Positions 7,748-16,313 of a stretch of DNA of 40,960 nucleotides are shown here, piece after piece (positions within the stretch are counted from its first letter, which is position 1; the number at the start of each line of letters is the position of its first letter). The notes below the pieces were generated by a model, which did not search any database, was not told where the DNA came from, and was given only the letters and a program-made list of their open reading frames with translations. The translations under genes and the position numbers were made by a program. The stretch comes from Galbibacter kalidii (GTDB taxonomy: Bacteria; Bacteroidota; Bacteroidia; Flavobacteriales; Flavobacteriaceae): the NCBI RefSeq assembly GCF_026241135.1, contig NZ_JAPFGA010000026.1, forward strand, positions 1 to 40,960, in the 5' to 3' direction.

Positions 7748-9043
7748 TCAAGAATTGAAATAGTCTATCATTTCCATTGCCAATAGTACTCCGAATCCTC
7801 TCGGATGCCCCAATTTATTTTCTTCTATCAAGTGCTTCAGCAAATCCAGAATCTTTCTCTCTTCCTCCGATTTTGATGCCACTTTATGCCCATTAAAAAA
7901 AATATCCCTTGGACGCGTCAGGTCGGTAGGATAGTCATTATCATCTTCCATATCCGGCAGAAAATCAACTGTTATCTCTTCTCCTTGATGATTCACAAGC
8001 GTCAACACCAAACTACTGGGGTATGGGGGAACCCAATAGTGAAATTTTTTAATGTCTTTAAAGGCAGGTACTTCTATTTCGCTGAAATAAGCTATCATCT
8101 CTCTAGCCACTTTTACAGAATGTCCTTCCGGATGTCCTAATCGCTTTTTATCTATCAAGTGCTTCAGCAAATTCAGAATCTTTCTCTCTTCCTCCGATTT
8201 TAATTTCACTTTATGTTTATTAAAAAAAATGTCCCGCGGACGCATTAGGTCAATAGAATAGTCAGTATCATCATCCATATCCGGCACAAAATCAATATTG
8301 ATGTCTTCCTCTTGACGATTCACCAGCATTAACATCAAACTGCTGGGGTGTGGCGGCACCCAATGATTGATTTTCTTGAGGTCTTTGTATGCCGGGACTT
8401 CGATTTCGCTGAAATACATCATCATTTCTTTTGCCACTTCTATCAGTCCCGGAAATCGACCTTCCTTTTTTATCACGTGCTTCAATAAATCCAAAATCTT
8501 CCCCCCCTCTTCCGATTTTGGTGCCACTTTATGCCCATTAAAAAAAATATCTCTTGGGCTATAATAGTCAAGATCATCTTCCATTTCCGGCAGAAAATCA
8601 ATCTTTATCTCTTCTCCTTGACGATTCACCAGCGTCAACATCAAACTGGCGGGTTGTGGTGGCACCCAATAATTGATTTCCTTGAGGTCTTTGTATGCCG
8701 GGACTTCGATTTCGCTGAAATACATCATCATTTCTTTTGCCGCTTTTGCAGCACCTCCTTCTGGATGCCCTAATCTTTTTTCATCTATCAGGCGCTTCAG
8801 TAAATCCAGGATCTTTTTCTTTTCCTCCGGCCTTAATTCTACTTTTTGTTCATTCAACAAGATATTCTTTGGGCGCATCAGGTCGGTAGGATAGCCGTTA
8901 TCATCTTCTGTGTCCGGCAGAAAATCAATCGCTATCTTCTCTCCCTGGTGATTTACAAGTATCAATACCAAACTACTGGGTTGTGGTGGATCCCAAAAGT
9001 TAAGTTCCTTAATATCTTCATAAGTTGGTATTTCTATTTTCAT
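7748..9043 (-). CDS. Protein of four tandem ~105-aa repeats, function unknown
   Basis: The 431-aa product consists of four copies of one domain. Each copy begins with an IEVPAYKDLKEINYW-like strand, continues through WVPPQPSSLMLTLVNRQGE, IDFLPDMEDD, PRDIFFNGHKV and EEERKILDLLKHLI, and ends in ..GHPEG..AKEMMMYFSE. Repeat length is 306-330 nt. The two central copies share a 61-nt stretch without a mismatch (8375-8435 and 8681-8741). The start at 9043 (MKIEIPTY) is chosen because it opens the first repeat; the in-frame ATG at 9154 would add 37 residues translated from intergenic palindromes. No known family is recognised. There is no signal peptide. It is the fourth gene in the operon, 169 bp after the DUF1266 gene. 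Confidence 0.75.
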   Translation of the reverse strand: MKIEIPTYEDIKELNFWDPPQPSSLVLILVNHQGEKIAIDFLPDTEDDNGYPTDLMRPKNILLNEQKVELRPEEKKKILDLLKRLIDEKRLGHPEGGAAKAAKEMMMYFSEIEVPAYKDLKEINYWVPPQPASLMLTLVNRQGEEIKIDFLPEMEDDLDYYSPRDIFFNGHKVAPKSEEGGKILDLLKHVIKKEGRFPGLIEVAKEMMMYFSEIEVPAYKDLKKINHWVPPHPSSLMLMLVNRQEEDINIDFVPDMDDDTDYSIDLMRPRDIFFNKHKVKLKSEEERKILNLLKHLIDKKRLGHPEGHSVKVAREMIAYFSEIEVPAFKDIKKFHYWVPPYPSSLVLTLVNHQGEEITVDFLPDMEDDNDYPTDLTRPRDIFFNGHKVASKSEEERKILDLLKHLIEENKLGHPRGFGVLLAMEMIDYFNS

Positions 9044-9072
9044 ATGTTTAAAATTTTTTGAAATATCCAAAA

Positions 9073-9094
9073 TGTGCAAAAAATTTGTTGCACA
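9073..9094. repeat. Small hairpin upstream of the four-repeat gene
   Basis: TGTGCAA (9073-9079) and TTGCACA (9088-9094) form a perfect 7-bp stem with an 8-nt loop. It lies about 30 bp upstream of the start codon at 9043, within the operon's largest internal gap, next to two other palindromes. Confidence 0.45.
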
Positions 9095-9113
9095 CATGGA
9101 ACTGCTTCGCTCC

Positions 9114-9132
9114 AGCCTGCGGCAGGCAGGCT
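9114..9132. repeat. REP-like GC-rich palindrome
   Basis: AGCCTG (9114-9119) pairs with CAGGCT (9127-9132); an alternative register pairs GCCTGC with GCAGGC around a single base. This short GC-rich palindrome in AT-rich surroundings resembles interspersed intergenic repeats seen in many flavobacterial genomes. It sits inside the 9044-9212 gap of the operon. Confidence 0.5.
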
Positions 9133-9134
9133 CA

Positions 9135-9190
9135 CATGAATTTTTTTTAATCATACGTTTTTGCGTATTTTATGATTAATAAAATTCATG
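9135..9190. repeat. Long imperfect inverted repeat between operon genes
   Basis: CATGAATTTT...TAATCAT (9135-9154) and ATGATTAATAAAATTCATG (9172-9190) form a ~19-bp stem with one bulge around a loop of about 17 nt that itself contains ACG...CGT. It lies directly after the DUF1266 gene. It could stabilise the upstream transcript, act as an attenuator, or be part of a mobile REP-type element together with the neighbouring palindrome. Confidence 0.5.
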
Positions 9191-9212
9191 TTCGTTTCAT
9201 TTTATTTAAACT

Positions 9213-9881
9213 TTACAATTCTACCTCCCACGGCACATTTTTCCAGGGGGACTCATTATTGGTCATCAAAAACCGGTAATGCTTGATATACCTCCTAACA
9301 GTATCCGGTGTATAGCTACTACTTCTCCAATACTGCGCCCCTACCATATAGGAAAGTCCGAATTCTGCCCAGGACGAAAAAGCAGCTTTGATTTTCTTCC
9401 CATTTTCCTCCAACAATATCCAAGCTTCTTCTTCACTGATGTATTTCAAAAAGGCTGACTCACGAATCAACCATGAACAGCGACCATAATGCCAGGCCAT
9501 ATCACTATTTTTCAAGCTGAATCGGTAGTTCTGCACCATATCCATCACGTGGTGGTAATCACCAATAGTTTTTGATTGGACTGCTTGTTGTAGCTCGATG
9601 CCACTCAATACCTCCCATCCGTTTAAATCTTGTCCGAAGGTGACCCTTTCATGCAATAATTTGATGGCATCACTCAAATCTGCCAGATTCTTGATCTCCC
9701 AGTCACGGGAAAGCACCTGCTCTACGTTTTTCACCAGTTTTGGGCTTGTGAACTTCCCTTTTGGGAGTAAGGTATCATGGCGATCGGTGTTGAGTTGGGA
9801 CAGCATGGCAGAAGTTGCCAATAGCCATAGCTGTTTTTCATTTAATTGATCGGGGTTTTCGTATTTATGTGGATACATCAT
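9213..9881 (-). CDS. DUF1266 domain protein
   Basis: Predicted soluble protein of 222 aa. The C-terminal half shows the DUF1266 signature: MAWHYGRCSWLIRESAFLKY, then ISEEEAW, then FSSWAEFGLSYMVGAQYW. The family has no established biochemical role; in E. coli, DUF1266 genes (ybeR, ybeU) cluster with Sel1/TPR-like repeat genes, a combination that recurs here. The start at 9881 (MMYPHKYENP) is preferred over the longer frame from 10007, whose first 42 residues would overlap the upstream TPR gene; this start leaves an 11-bp gap. It is the third gene of the operon. Confidence 0.75.
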   Translation of the reverse strand: MMYPHKYENPDQLNEKQLWLLATSAMLSQLNTDRHDTLLPKGKFTSPKLVKNVEQVLSRDWEIKNLADLSDAIKLLHERVTFGQDLNGWEVLSGIELQQAVQSKTIGDYHHVMDMVQNYRFSLKNSDMAWHYGRCSWLIRESAFLKYISEEEAWILLEENGKKIKAAFSSWAEFGLSYMVGAQYWRSSSYTPDTVRRYIKHYRFLMTNNESPWKNVPWEVEL

Positions 9882-9892
9882 TTTTTTAATTT

Positions 9893-12472
9893 TTAAGAAT
9901 TGTGGCGAAGTTTTAAACCGGCCATAGCGACCAAATTGGGTGACTGACCGGGAAATTGTTCTCCTAAAGCCACACAACGCTCGAAATAAGGCTTTGCCTT
10001 GTCCCATTGATTGGTTTCCTTATAGGCATTTGCCGTCCAATATGCCATAAAAATATCGTCGGCATGCGGAAAGTCGTAAAGTGAAAAATATTGCAACCCG
10101 GCCGTAATCATTACTTGATGTTCTTTGGTCATCATGGCTTTTTGCACCAACTGTACATACACATGCCGCCAATGATCGGGATCTTCAGCCGATTTTTGTA
10201 TCAGAAAGCGGAGTTTCCCACTTAGCTCACTGTCTTTTGCCAATTGTTCCTTGACGCGACCCAAGAGTTCGATATTTTCGTCTATCTGCTCTTGCCCGGC
10301 ATCAGATTGTTCTAAATATTCAATGTTGGACTGGAGAAATGATTGGGCTTCATCAAACCGCAACGTAACCATCAGCAGTCGGCCTTTTAACAGGTCTGCA
10401 CCTCTCAGATTGTAGAAACCTGCCGCATACCATATCGCCATCAGTTCATTTACGTACAAAAGGCCTTTTTCATACAAAAGTGCATATTCACATAGTTTTG
10501 CAGCATGGAAAACCGCCCATTGGCCATCCTTGGACTCTTCAAAACCATTAGGTCTTTTGAAGGAATCAAACAATTCCAAGGCTTTCTCTATTTCTCCTTT
10601 AAAAGAAGTGGTTTGCATCCCTTCCTGCTCTTTTTGTCCCATAAACTTACTCAGGGAAGCCATAAACACGTATTGATCATGGGCGCTGGGCTGCGGGCGA
10701 ACAATCTGAACCATCCACTTAAAATTTTCATAAGCGTGAAGGTATTCCTCCATATTGAAATAGCTCTTGCCCATACAGTAGAAACCTGTCCTATCATATC
10801 TTCTTGCCTGCTGAAAAACACGACTGGCGGCTATGGATTTATCATATTGCTCTAGATGAAGGGCAGCCCTGGCTATTCCTTGATAAACATAAATATTACC
10901 ATTCAGATCTTTTGCTTTTTCGTAAAAAGACAGTGCCTTTTCATAATCTTCTTCCCCCATGTATGCCCCGGCCAAAGCATGTGAGGTATCATATATCTCT
11001 GGAAATTCCTCATAAAAATGAAGAAGTCTGTCTTTGTCATTTGCCAAATCGTCGTAAGTTGGATAAAGTTTCAACAGCCTATTTATCAGGAAATTCCGGA
11101 CTTTTGGAGTTCTTGCTTCATCCAATATCGACTGCACTTTATTGACTTTATCAATAAAATTCGAATCTTTATCTGTTATTGCTTCGGAAGTGGATTCAGC
11201 ATAGTTTTTCAATGCCCTGATATCTGGGTCGCTGTTGAGTTCATCCGGTACAGCTATCAAATCGTAGATTTCCATTTCCAACTGAAGAAGCATGCGTTCC
11301 ACATAAACCTCTTGCTTTCCTGCTACTATCGGCTGACTCAAAATACCGTCCAGGGACCGGGCGATAAAACTGGCATACTCCAGGTTCAATGGGTAAAGTT
11401 CTGATATATGTTTAAAAATGGTATATGCCGTTTTGTATTTCTCCAGTTTGAAATAGCATTTGCCGAGTAGAAAAAGTAATTTGTCCTGCTGCGGATGCTT
11501 TTTGAGCAACATAACCAAATCCTCCTTGGCTTCGTTGACAGGACGGGTTTCCAATCGAAAGGCAGCCTGCAAATACAACAAGTGTTCGTCGTCCGAAAAA
11601 AACCGTAAGGCTTCAGCCATTGCCTTGGGAAAGATTTCTTTGGGCTCCTCTACCCCTTGTAATATCGCGGCTTTATAAAGAATTTGCATCATTCGTTGCC
11701 ACGCTATCAGAGGCCTTTTTTCAAATGGTATATTGTTCAACACTTGCAAAGCTACCTGATCTTTCCCATCGCGTTGGAGTATGCTCGAATGCAAAATGGC
11801 GCCCATCAAATCGTCCAATTGCCTTGATGCATCTGAAATGGGTTGTAAAAAGTCATCTTTATCCTTCCCGGCATCAAGAAAACTTGCCAGTTGCTCTGAA
11901 GCATAGGTGTGAATGGGCAAGGTATCGATCAATAAATCTTGTTCAAAATTACCTCCGTTCATTATGCGTTCGATGAACACATATTTTTTTTCATTATTCC
12001 TCATTAATACCTTCCAGGCCGGTGACTGAAAGAGATGATCAAAAGGATAAGCCTTTTTCAAAAGAAAAAAAACATCGGATTTAAGGTAAGAGTGTTCCAT
12101 CAGAAATCCTGCAATAGGCATGCAATATTCCTCAGTCTTAATTGCTGAATTTTTCCTGTCGCTTTCAATCACAGACTGCCAATACCGGATATCAAAACGG
12201 GTATCCAATTTTTCATATATCTCCAAAAAACGTGCAATGAGTTGCTCCGGATCTAGAATTTTCTTTTCTTCAGGCAATTCAACAGTTTTCTTCAAGAGCG
12301 CGTGTAGCCCTTCCGACGGGTAATTTATCTCCTTATACACCTGTCTGTACCGGGAGAGGAGCTCTAAAAAACGATTGCTTTCATAATCAAAGTCCAGGTC
12401 TTTGATTTGTTCATGTAACTGTTGAAGTACTTCCGTTTGATTTATAATATTATTAAAATCGTATGTTTTCAA
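9893..12472 (-). CDS. Large TPR-repeat protein, 859 aa
   Basis: The helical protein has an N-terminal region of unknown type (about residues 1-300) followed by multiple TPR-like units. Clear ones include LLFLLGKCYFKLEKYKTAY (near 333), AGAYMGEEDYEKALSFYEKA (near 500), GMGKSYFNMEEYLHAYENF-like units near 570, and a C-terminal YWTANAYKETNQWDKAKPYF (near 820). There is no signal peptide or membrane helix. It is likely a scaffold for the other operon products. It is the second gene of the operon, 60 bp after the YD-repeat gene and 11 bp before the DUF1266 gene. Its size and unclassified N-terminus make it the most likely organising component. Confidence 0.75.
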   Translation of the reverse strand: MKTYDFNNIINQTEVLQQLHEQIKDLDFDYESNRFLELLSRYRQVYKEINYPSEGLHALLKKTVELPEEKKILDPEQLIARFLEIYEKLDTRFDIRYWQSVIESDRKNSAIKTEEYCMPIAGFLMEHSYLKSDVFFLLKKAYPFDHLFQSPAWKVLMRNNEKKYVFIERIMNGGNFEQDLLIDTLPIHTYASEQLASFLDAGKDKDDFLQPISDASRQLDDLMGAILHSSILQRDGKDQVALQVLNNIPFEKRPLIAWQRMMQILYKAAILQGVEEPKEIFPKAMAEALRFFSDDEHLLYLQAAFRLETRPVNEAKEDLVMLLKKHPQQDKLLFLLGKCYFKLEKYKTAYTIFKHISELYPLNLEYASFIARSLDGILSQPIVAGKQEVYVERMLLQLEMEIYDLIAVPDELNSDPDIRALKNYAESTSEAITDKDSNFIDKVNKVQSILDEARTPKVRNFLINRLLKLYPTYDDLANDKDRLLHFYEEFPEIYDTSHALAGAYMGEEDYEKALSFYEKAKDLNGNIYVYQGIARAALHLEQYDKSIAASRVFQQARRYDRTGFYCMGKSYFNMEEYLHAYENFKWMVQIVRPQPSAHDQYVFMASLSKFMGQKEQEGMQTTSFKGEIEKALELFDSFKRPNGFEESKDGQWAVFHAAKLCEYALLYEKGLLYVNELMAIWYAAGFYNLRGADLLKGRLLMVTLRFDEAQSFLQSNIEYLEQSDAGQEQIDENIELLGRVKEQLAKDSELSGKLRFLIQKSAEDPDHWRHVYVQLVQKAMMTKEHQVMITAGLQYFSLYDFPHADDIFMAYWTANAYKETNQWDKAKPYFERCVALGEQFPGQSPNLVAMAGLKLRHNS

Positions 12473-12532
12473 TCCCTTCTATAATTTATTTATAATCTCT
12501 ATATAAAACTTTCCAAATTACTTGAATCGACA

Positions 12533-13459
12533 TCACAATTGCTCAAAACGGAATAGCCATTTGGTATCATCGGTGAGTTGTTCATAATAAAGATATTGCT
12601 TCTTAATTTCTACACCATTGGTGTCTTTATAACTGATTTCATTTCCATAAGCGTCGTAATCAATCCATTTTTCATACCCATCATTGTCTTTATGATAGAC
12701 CATGAGGTTTTGGTTATTATATTCTTTCCATGTTTCAATCGCATCGCCTGCAGGTATTAATTTTTCTTCCCAGGCATCTTTAAATTCGGGAATTACATGG
12801 GACTTGAAATAAATTTGGTTTCCCTGATCGTCGTATTCGTAGATTTGTTCATAACCCGAAGAGTTTTTGACCTGTATCAATCTATCGGCCTGATCATAAT
12901 ACCTTGTTTCTATAAAATCTTTATTTGTCTTCGTAGTAACTAATCGTCCTTTTTCGTCATATTCGAACCACTCTTCCAGTCCGTTACTATCTTTGTGGTA
13001 TGTGTTTTTCCCATCATCATTGTATTCCCACCATTCTTCGAGGTTGATTAACTTATCTTTTAAATAAATCTGATTTCCCTGATCGTCATAACGAAATATT
13101 GTGGCGTTTTTACCATCTTTTAAGTATGAAAAATACAAGAGTTGCTCCTCACGGTTATATTCAAAATACTCTTCTTTTCCATTTGAATTTTTAAACATCT
13201 TTTTATGTCCATTTTCGTCATATTCCCACCATTCTTCAAAACCGCTGTTGTCTTTTATGGATAGGATCCTTCCCTCCGGAGTATACTCAAAAAGCCTTGT
13301 AAGACCATCACTCGTGACATGCCTGATAAGCATGTCATTTTCATAGACAAGCCATTGTTCCCTGCCGTTTGTGTTAACATAAATCTCTCTCCCGTTTTTA
13401 TTATATGCGATTAGGCGTTTGAAGTCGGATTCTTCATGTGTTTTTTGAAAAATTTTCAT
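12533..13459 (-). CDS. YD/RHS-like repeat protein without secretion signal
   Basis: The 308-aa product is built of about 20-residue beta repeats with the pattern ..G.E.WWEYDENG.. (examples: NSGFEEWWEYDENGHKKMF, SNGLEEWFEYDEKGRL, SSGYEQIYEYDDQGNQIYF). These resemble YD/RHS and MORN-variant repeats. Unlike RHS toxins, it lacks a signal peptide, an RHS core motif and a toxin tail, so it is more like the short cytoplasmic repeat proteins annotated as YwqK-type antitoxins or orphan immunity proteins. It is the first gene of the minus-strand operon, so the promoter should lie in 13460-13945. A binding or neutralising role is plausible but unproven. Confidence 0.7.
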   Translation of the reverse strand: MKIFQKTHEESDFKRLIAYNKNGREIYVNTNGREQWLVYENDMLIRHVTSDGLTRLFEYTPEGRILSIKDNSGFEEWWEYDENGHKKMFKNSNGKEEYFEYNREEQLLYFSYLKDGKNATIFRYDDQGNQIYLKDKLINLEEWWEYNDDGKNTYHKDSNGLEEWFEYDEKGRLVTTKTNKDFIETRYYDQADRLIQVKNSSGYEQIYEYDDQGNQIYFKSHVIPEFKDAWEEKLIPAGDAIETWKEYNNQNLMVYHKDNDGYEKWIDYDAYGNEISYKDTNGVEIKKQYLYYEQLTDDTKWLFRFEQL

Positions 13460-13945
13460 CTGTTGCTTTTTTATTGTTCCCTCATATCCGTTTAGATGTT
13501 CACCCTATAAACAAACCATTATTAATACACACAGCGAAAATAAGGAAAGACCGTAACACGTATGTACCATTCGCTTGAATGGTACCTCTTTTACGAGAAA
13601 AAATAATCTAACACCCCCTGCTTTCCGGTAGGCAGCCCCTCCAAGGGATGGAAACAGATTATCTCCCTTATAAAAGGACCATAGGGGATAACTCTTGGAT
13701 CTTAGAATACTTTTCTGGTGCTTAAGGGCTATAGGTCATCAACAGGTCGTTTTAAAAAGTTAAAAATAATAATAACCTGTAGTGCTTTTAGTTTCTATAT
13801 AATTTGATTCTGAATAATATTCTTGTGGAAACTTTTCCAATATACAGGGAAAATGACACCAATTTAAGCCCTAGCGGTAAAAAAGACAAACACTAGACCC
13901 CCGCTTTCCATCACAAGAAATAACATTATCGAGATCCCGGTCACT
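13460..13945. other. Intergenic region with operon control signals
   Basis: This ~486-bp gap contains no convincing gene. It must hold the promoter of the eight-gene operon and the 3' end of the SPOR-domain gene transcript. The only clear structure is a perfect palindrome at 13564-13585. No good match to the Bacteroidetes -33/-7 promoter was found by eye. Confidence 0.5.
13564..13585. promoter_or_regulatory. Perfect 9-bp inverted repeat, possible operator
   Basis: GTACCATTC (13564-13572) and GAATGGTAC (13577-13585) are perfect inverted copies separated by 4 bp. They lie about 105 bp upstream of the first operon gene (start 13459). No T-run follows on either strand, so an operator for a dimeric regulator fits better than a terminator. 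Confidence 0.35.
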
Positions 13946-15415
13946 TTATAAGTTCACTTTCATTATCCAAACATCTTTAAAGGCATTCTTTTCCCTTAAC
14001 GACACCAGGAATTCTTGTGTCTGGTACATAGTGTCCTTTCTGTTCAGATAAACATAGGTCCATCCATTATGCGGATTTATAAAAGACCCCGGCTGGTAGC
14101 CTTCTTTAACCAAATAACTTAACCATACCTCTGCATAGTACTTATCACTATACACATTCGTTATCAAGTAATATCCAGGTTCTATGCCCGGAATATCCGC
14201 AGACTGCCGTATTTTGACCTTTTGCATTGCAATGGAATGAACTTCGACCTTCTTCAATAGACTATCTACATCTGAAGGGAAAGAATCCATTTCTTTGACC
14301 AAATGCTTAGCATGCTCCACCGTGTCTATGGTTTCCGGATCTGTTTCGGGTATTTCGGTCCGGATTGCGGTAAAAAACAAAAATAATTTATCCCTTCTAC
14401 TTTTTAATACTAATGATATATCCTCTTTCTCTCCCAAAGATTCATCCTCATTAAAGATATATGTTGTAGCAAGATCAAAACCCATGGTGTTATGACTCTT
14501 GGGTGTTCTTTCTTTATAATGCCTCCCGTTAAATGTAATCGTGCTGTTAAAATAATTATCCTTGGGTCTGTTCTCTGATCCCAATACGTTCAGTGTTTTT
14601 GTTTTTCCGTAGCCAACACCAACCTTATCCGTCTTGATATTTTTATCTCCCTCTAATGCTGCCAATACCAGTTTTGCTTTTTTTTCACTTTGATTAGGGG
14701 TATAGAGGTTTCCCAAAGGTATCTTCTTCTGAGTAGCGTTTACAACTTCAAAACAACTATATGCATTTATTTCCTTAAGGGATTCCTCCGGGTGTTCATA
14801 AACCACAAAGAGCAACCACCCCGCTGAACTTCCTCCCAGCACATAGCCCTGGGTAGCAGTTACGTTGGCTATGGTATAATTTCCTTTATACGTTTTAGAT
14901 GAATTTATAATTTCAGTGACATCTGCATAACACAAATACGGTTTTCCCGGTTTGTCCGTCTGATTCATTAAAATCGTTCCGTTGATATTGATATAATTAC
15001 TCCCCGGCATTTTGAATTTTACCTTATCAAAGCCTTCTCCTCTCCCTTCTTTTTCTTTGTACACATACCTATTATTGTGTCTCCTCTTAACACCTATGCT
15101 ATATTCGTATATTCCTGTCCAAAACAATCCTGCATAAACAATTCTTCCACTGCCATTGGGTATGTTCAAAACAGCCGAGCTAGAGCTAAAAGTTGTGGGA
15201 TCATGATCTATATCAACATATTTTACCGGTACCACATCGTTTTTTTCATTACCGCTATACGGTTTTGTAGCGTATTTGCTTACAACATTATTTCCTATAA
15301 CCACAAAATCTCCGCGAACGATCATTTTTTTGTGCACTAGAAAATCCGGTACTTCCTGCGGAAGTACTTCAGCCATCATTAGCATAAAAAATATGGTAAA
15401 ATATCCTGATCTCAT
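13946..15415 (-). CDS. Adhesin N-terminal-like domain fused to a SPOR domain
   Basis: Predicted exported protein of about 489 aa. A signal segment (MRSGYFTIFFMLMMAEVLPQ) starts at 15415; the in-frame ATG at 15448 would precede it. Residues about 20-370 match the N-terminal part of giant flavobacterial adhesins secreted with PorP/SprF proteins: a VDID.D..TF.SSSA.L..P segment, then IVYAGLFWTG, YADVTEII and a GGSSAGWLLFVVYE motif. Residues about 413-489 form a SPOR-like domain (PGYYLITNVYS, GSFINPHNGWTYVYL, VWIMKVNL), which binds denuded peptidoglycan. It lacks a T9SS sorting domain. It begins 79 bp after the LytTR regulator stop and is probably co-transcribed. A periplasmic tether or sensor for the adhesin system is a reasonable guess. 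Confidence 0.7.
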   Translation of the reverse strand: MRSGYFTIFFMLMMAEVLPQEVPDFLVHKKMIVRGDFVVIGNNVVSKYATKPYSGNEKNDVVPVKYVDIDHDPTTFSSSSAVLNIPNGSGRIVYAGLFWTGIYEYSIGVKRRHNNRYVYKEKEGRGEGFDKVKFKMPGSNYININGTILMNQTDKPGKPYLCYADVTEIINSSKTYKGNYTIANVTATQGYVLGGSSAGWLLFVVYEHPEESLKEINAYSCFEVVNATQKKIPLGNLYTPNQSEKKAKLVLAALEGDKNIKTDKVGVGYGKTKTLNVLGSENRPKDNYFNSTITFNGRHYKERTPKSHNTMGFDLATTYIFNEDESLGEKEDISLVLKSRRDKLFLFFTAIRTEIPETDPETIDTVEHAKHLVKEMDSFPSDVDSLLKKVEVHSIAMQKVKIRQSADIPGIEPGYYLITNVYSDKYYAEVWLSYLVKEGYQPGSFINPHNGWTYVYLNRKDTMYQTQEFLVSLREKNAFKDVWIMKVNL

Positions 15416-15494
15416 ATAAAAAAGCAAATGCTTTATAACAGTTAACAACCCGAAAAAAAAATGCCCTGTGAGCCCTTTTTATATCTTCTAATTA

Positions 15495-16259
15495 TTATTT
15501 AACGTTTAAAAAACGAAACAACAGGTCTTGTCTTCTTTTAGCAATGGGAATTGATTTTCCGTTTACCATATAACAATAACAACCCGATTCTTTAGTGATT
15601 CTTACTATATGATTTAGATTTATTATATAACTATTGTGTACTCTATAAAAAAAGTTACTATCCAACATGGTTTCATACTCCCCCAGATTTTTTGAAGACA
15701 CCAGTTCCTGACCGTCAATTAGATAAAAAGTAGTATATCTTCCATCAGATTTACAATACACTATGTCTTCCATCTTTACAAAATCAATTTTGTTATTGGA
15801 TGGGATGACTATTTTTTGAAATGCTATATTTATATTATCAATAACATTGGACAACATATCCAATTGCCTTTTCTCTGTATACACATTCGCTCTGATTTCA
15901 CTAGTGGCTTTATTAACGGAAAGTATAAGATCCTCCAGCTGAATAGGTTTCAATATGTAATCTATGGCATTATACTGAAAAGATTTTATTGCAAAATTAT
16001 CAAAGGCCGTTACAAAGATTATTTTATAATTATACTCATCAATCTCGTCCAGAATATCAAAACCGGTTCCTTCGTTCATCATGATATCCATAAATAACAA
16101 TTCCGGTCTAAGTTTATTAATAAGCACTATACCTTCCTCTATCTCAGTGGATCTACCAACAACATTTACGGAATGTGGACAATATTTTTCTAAAAAGTGT
16201 TCAAGTATATCCAAACTTGCTTTTTCATCATCAATCACTATTGCTTTTACTTTTTCCAT
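15495..16259 (-). CDS. LytTR-family response regulator
   Basis: The 254-aa product has an N-terminal receiver with acidic pair D10/D11, phosphoacceptor D58 in LLFMDIMMNEGTGFDIL, T84 in IFVTAFD and K104 in YILKP. Its C-terminal LytTR DNA-binding domain (about residues 150-252) shows IVYCKSDGRYTTFYL, FFYRVHNSYIINLNHI and IPIAKRRQDLL. All phosphorylation residues are present. Partner kinases of LytTR regulators are usually LytS-like and encoded next door. Here the expected position, immediately upstream on the same strand, holds only a degraded 3' end of such a kinase gene, while an intact close relative ends at 33468. This regulator and that kinase are therefore the likely original pair. Confidence 0.9.
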   Translation of the reverse strand: MEKVKAIVIDDEKASLDILEHFLEKYCPHSVNVVGRSTEIEEGIVLINKLRPELLFMDIMMNEGTGFDILDEIDEYNYKIIFVTAFDNFAIKSFQYNAIDYILKPIQLEDLILSVNKATSEIRANVYTEKRQLDMLSNVIDNINIAFQKIVIPSNNKIDFVKMEDIVYCKSDGRYTTFYLIDGQELVSSKNLGEYETMLDSNFFYRVHNSYIINLNHIVRITKESGCYCYMVNGKSIPIAKRRQDLLFRFLNVK

Positions 16260-16313
16260 TTTTCGGGATTATTTGTGACTAAATTATTTTCTGTCTATAA
16301 AGTTTCTCTTTAA
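16257..16313. repeat. 57-bp direct repeat, left copy
   Basis: The copy starts at the start codon of the LytTR regulator and matches 33441-33497 without a mismatch, in the same orientation. It covers the space between regulator and kinase, plus the kinase stop codon and last codons. Beyond 16313 the similarity continues but is diverged, to about 16565. Confidence 0.9.

Noticed and set aside
9044-9154. N-terminal extension of the four-repeat protein from the ATG at 9154
   Set aside because: The added residues are translated from intergenic palindromes; the repeat domain begins right at the ATG at 9043.
9882-10007. N-terminal extension of the DUF1266 protein
   Set aside because: It would overlap the 3' end of the upstream TPR gene by over 110 bp and has arginine-rich, unrelated composition; the ATG at 9881 fits operon spacing.
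12533-13459. RHS polymorphic toxin
   Set aside because: The protein has YD-like repeats, but it is short, has no secretion signal, no RHS core cleavage motif and no variable toxin tail.
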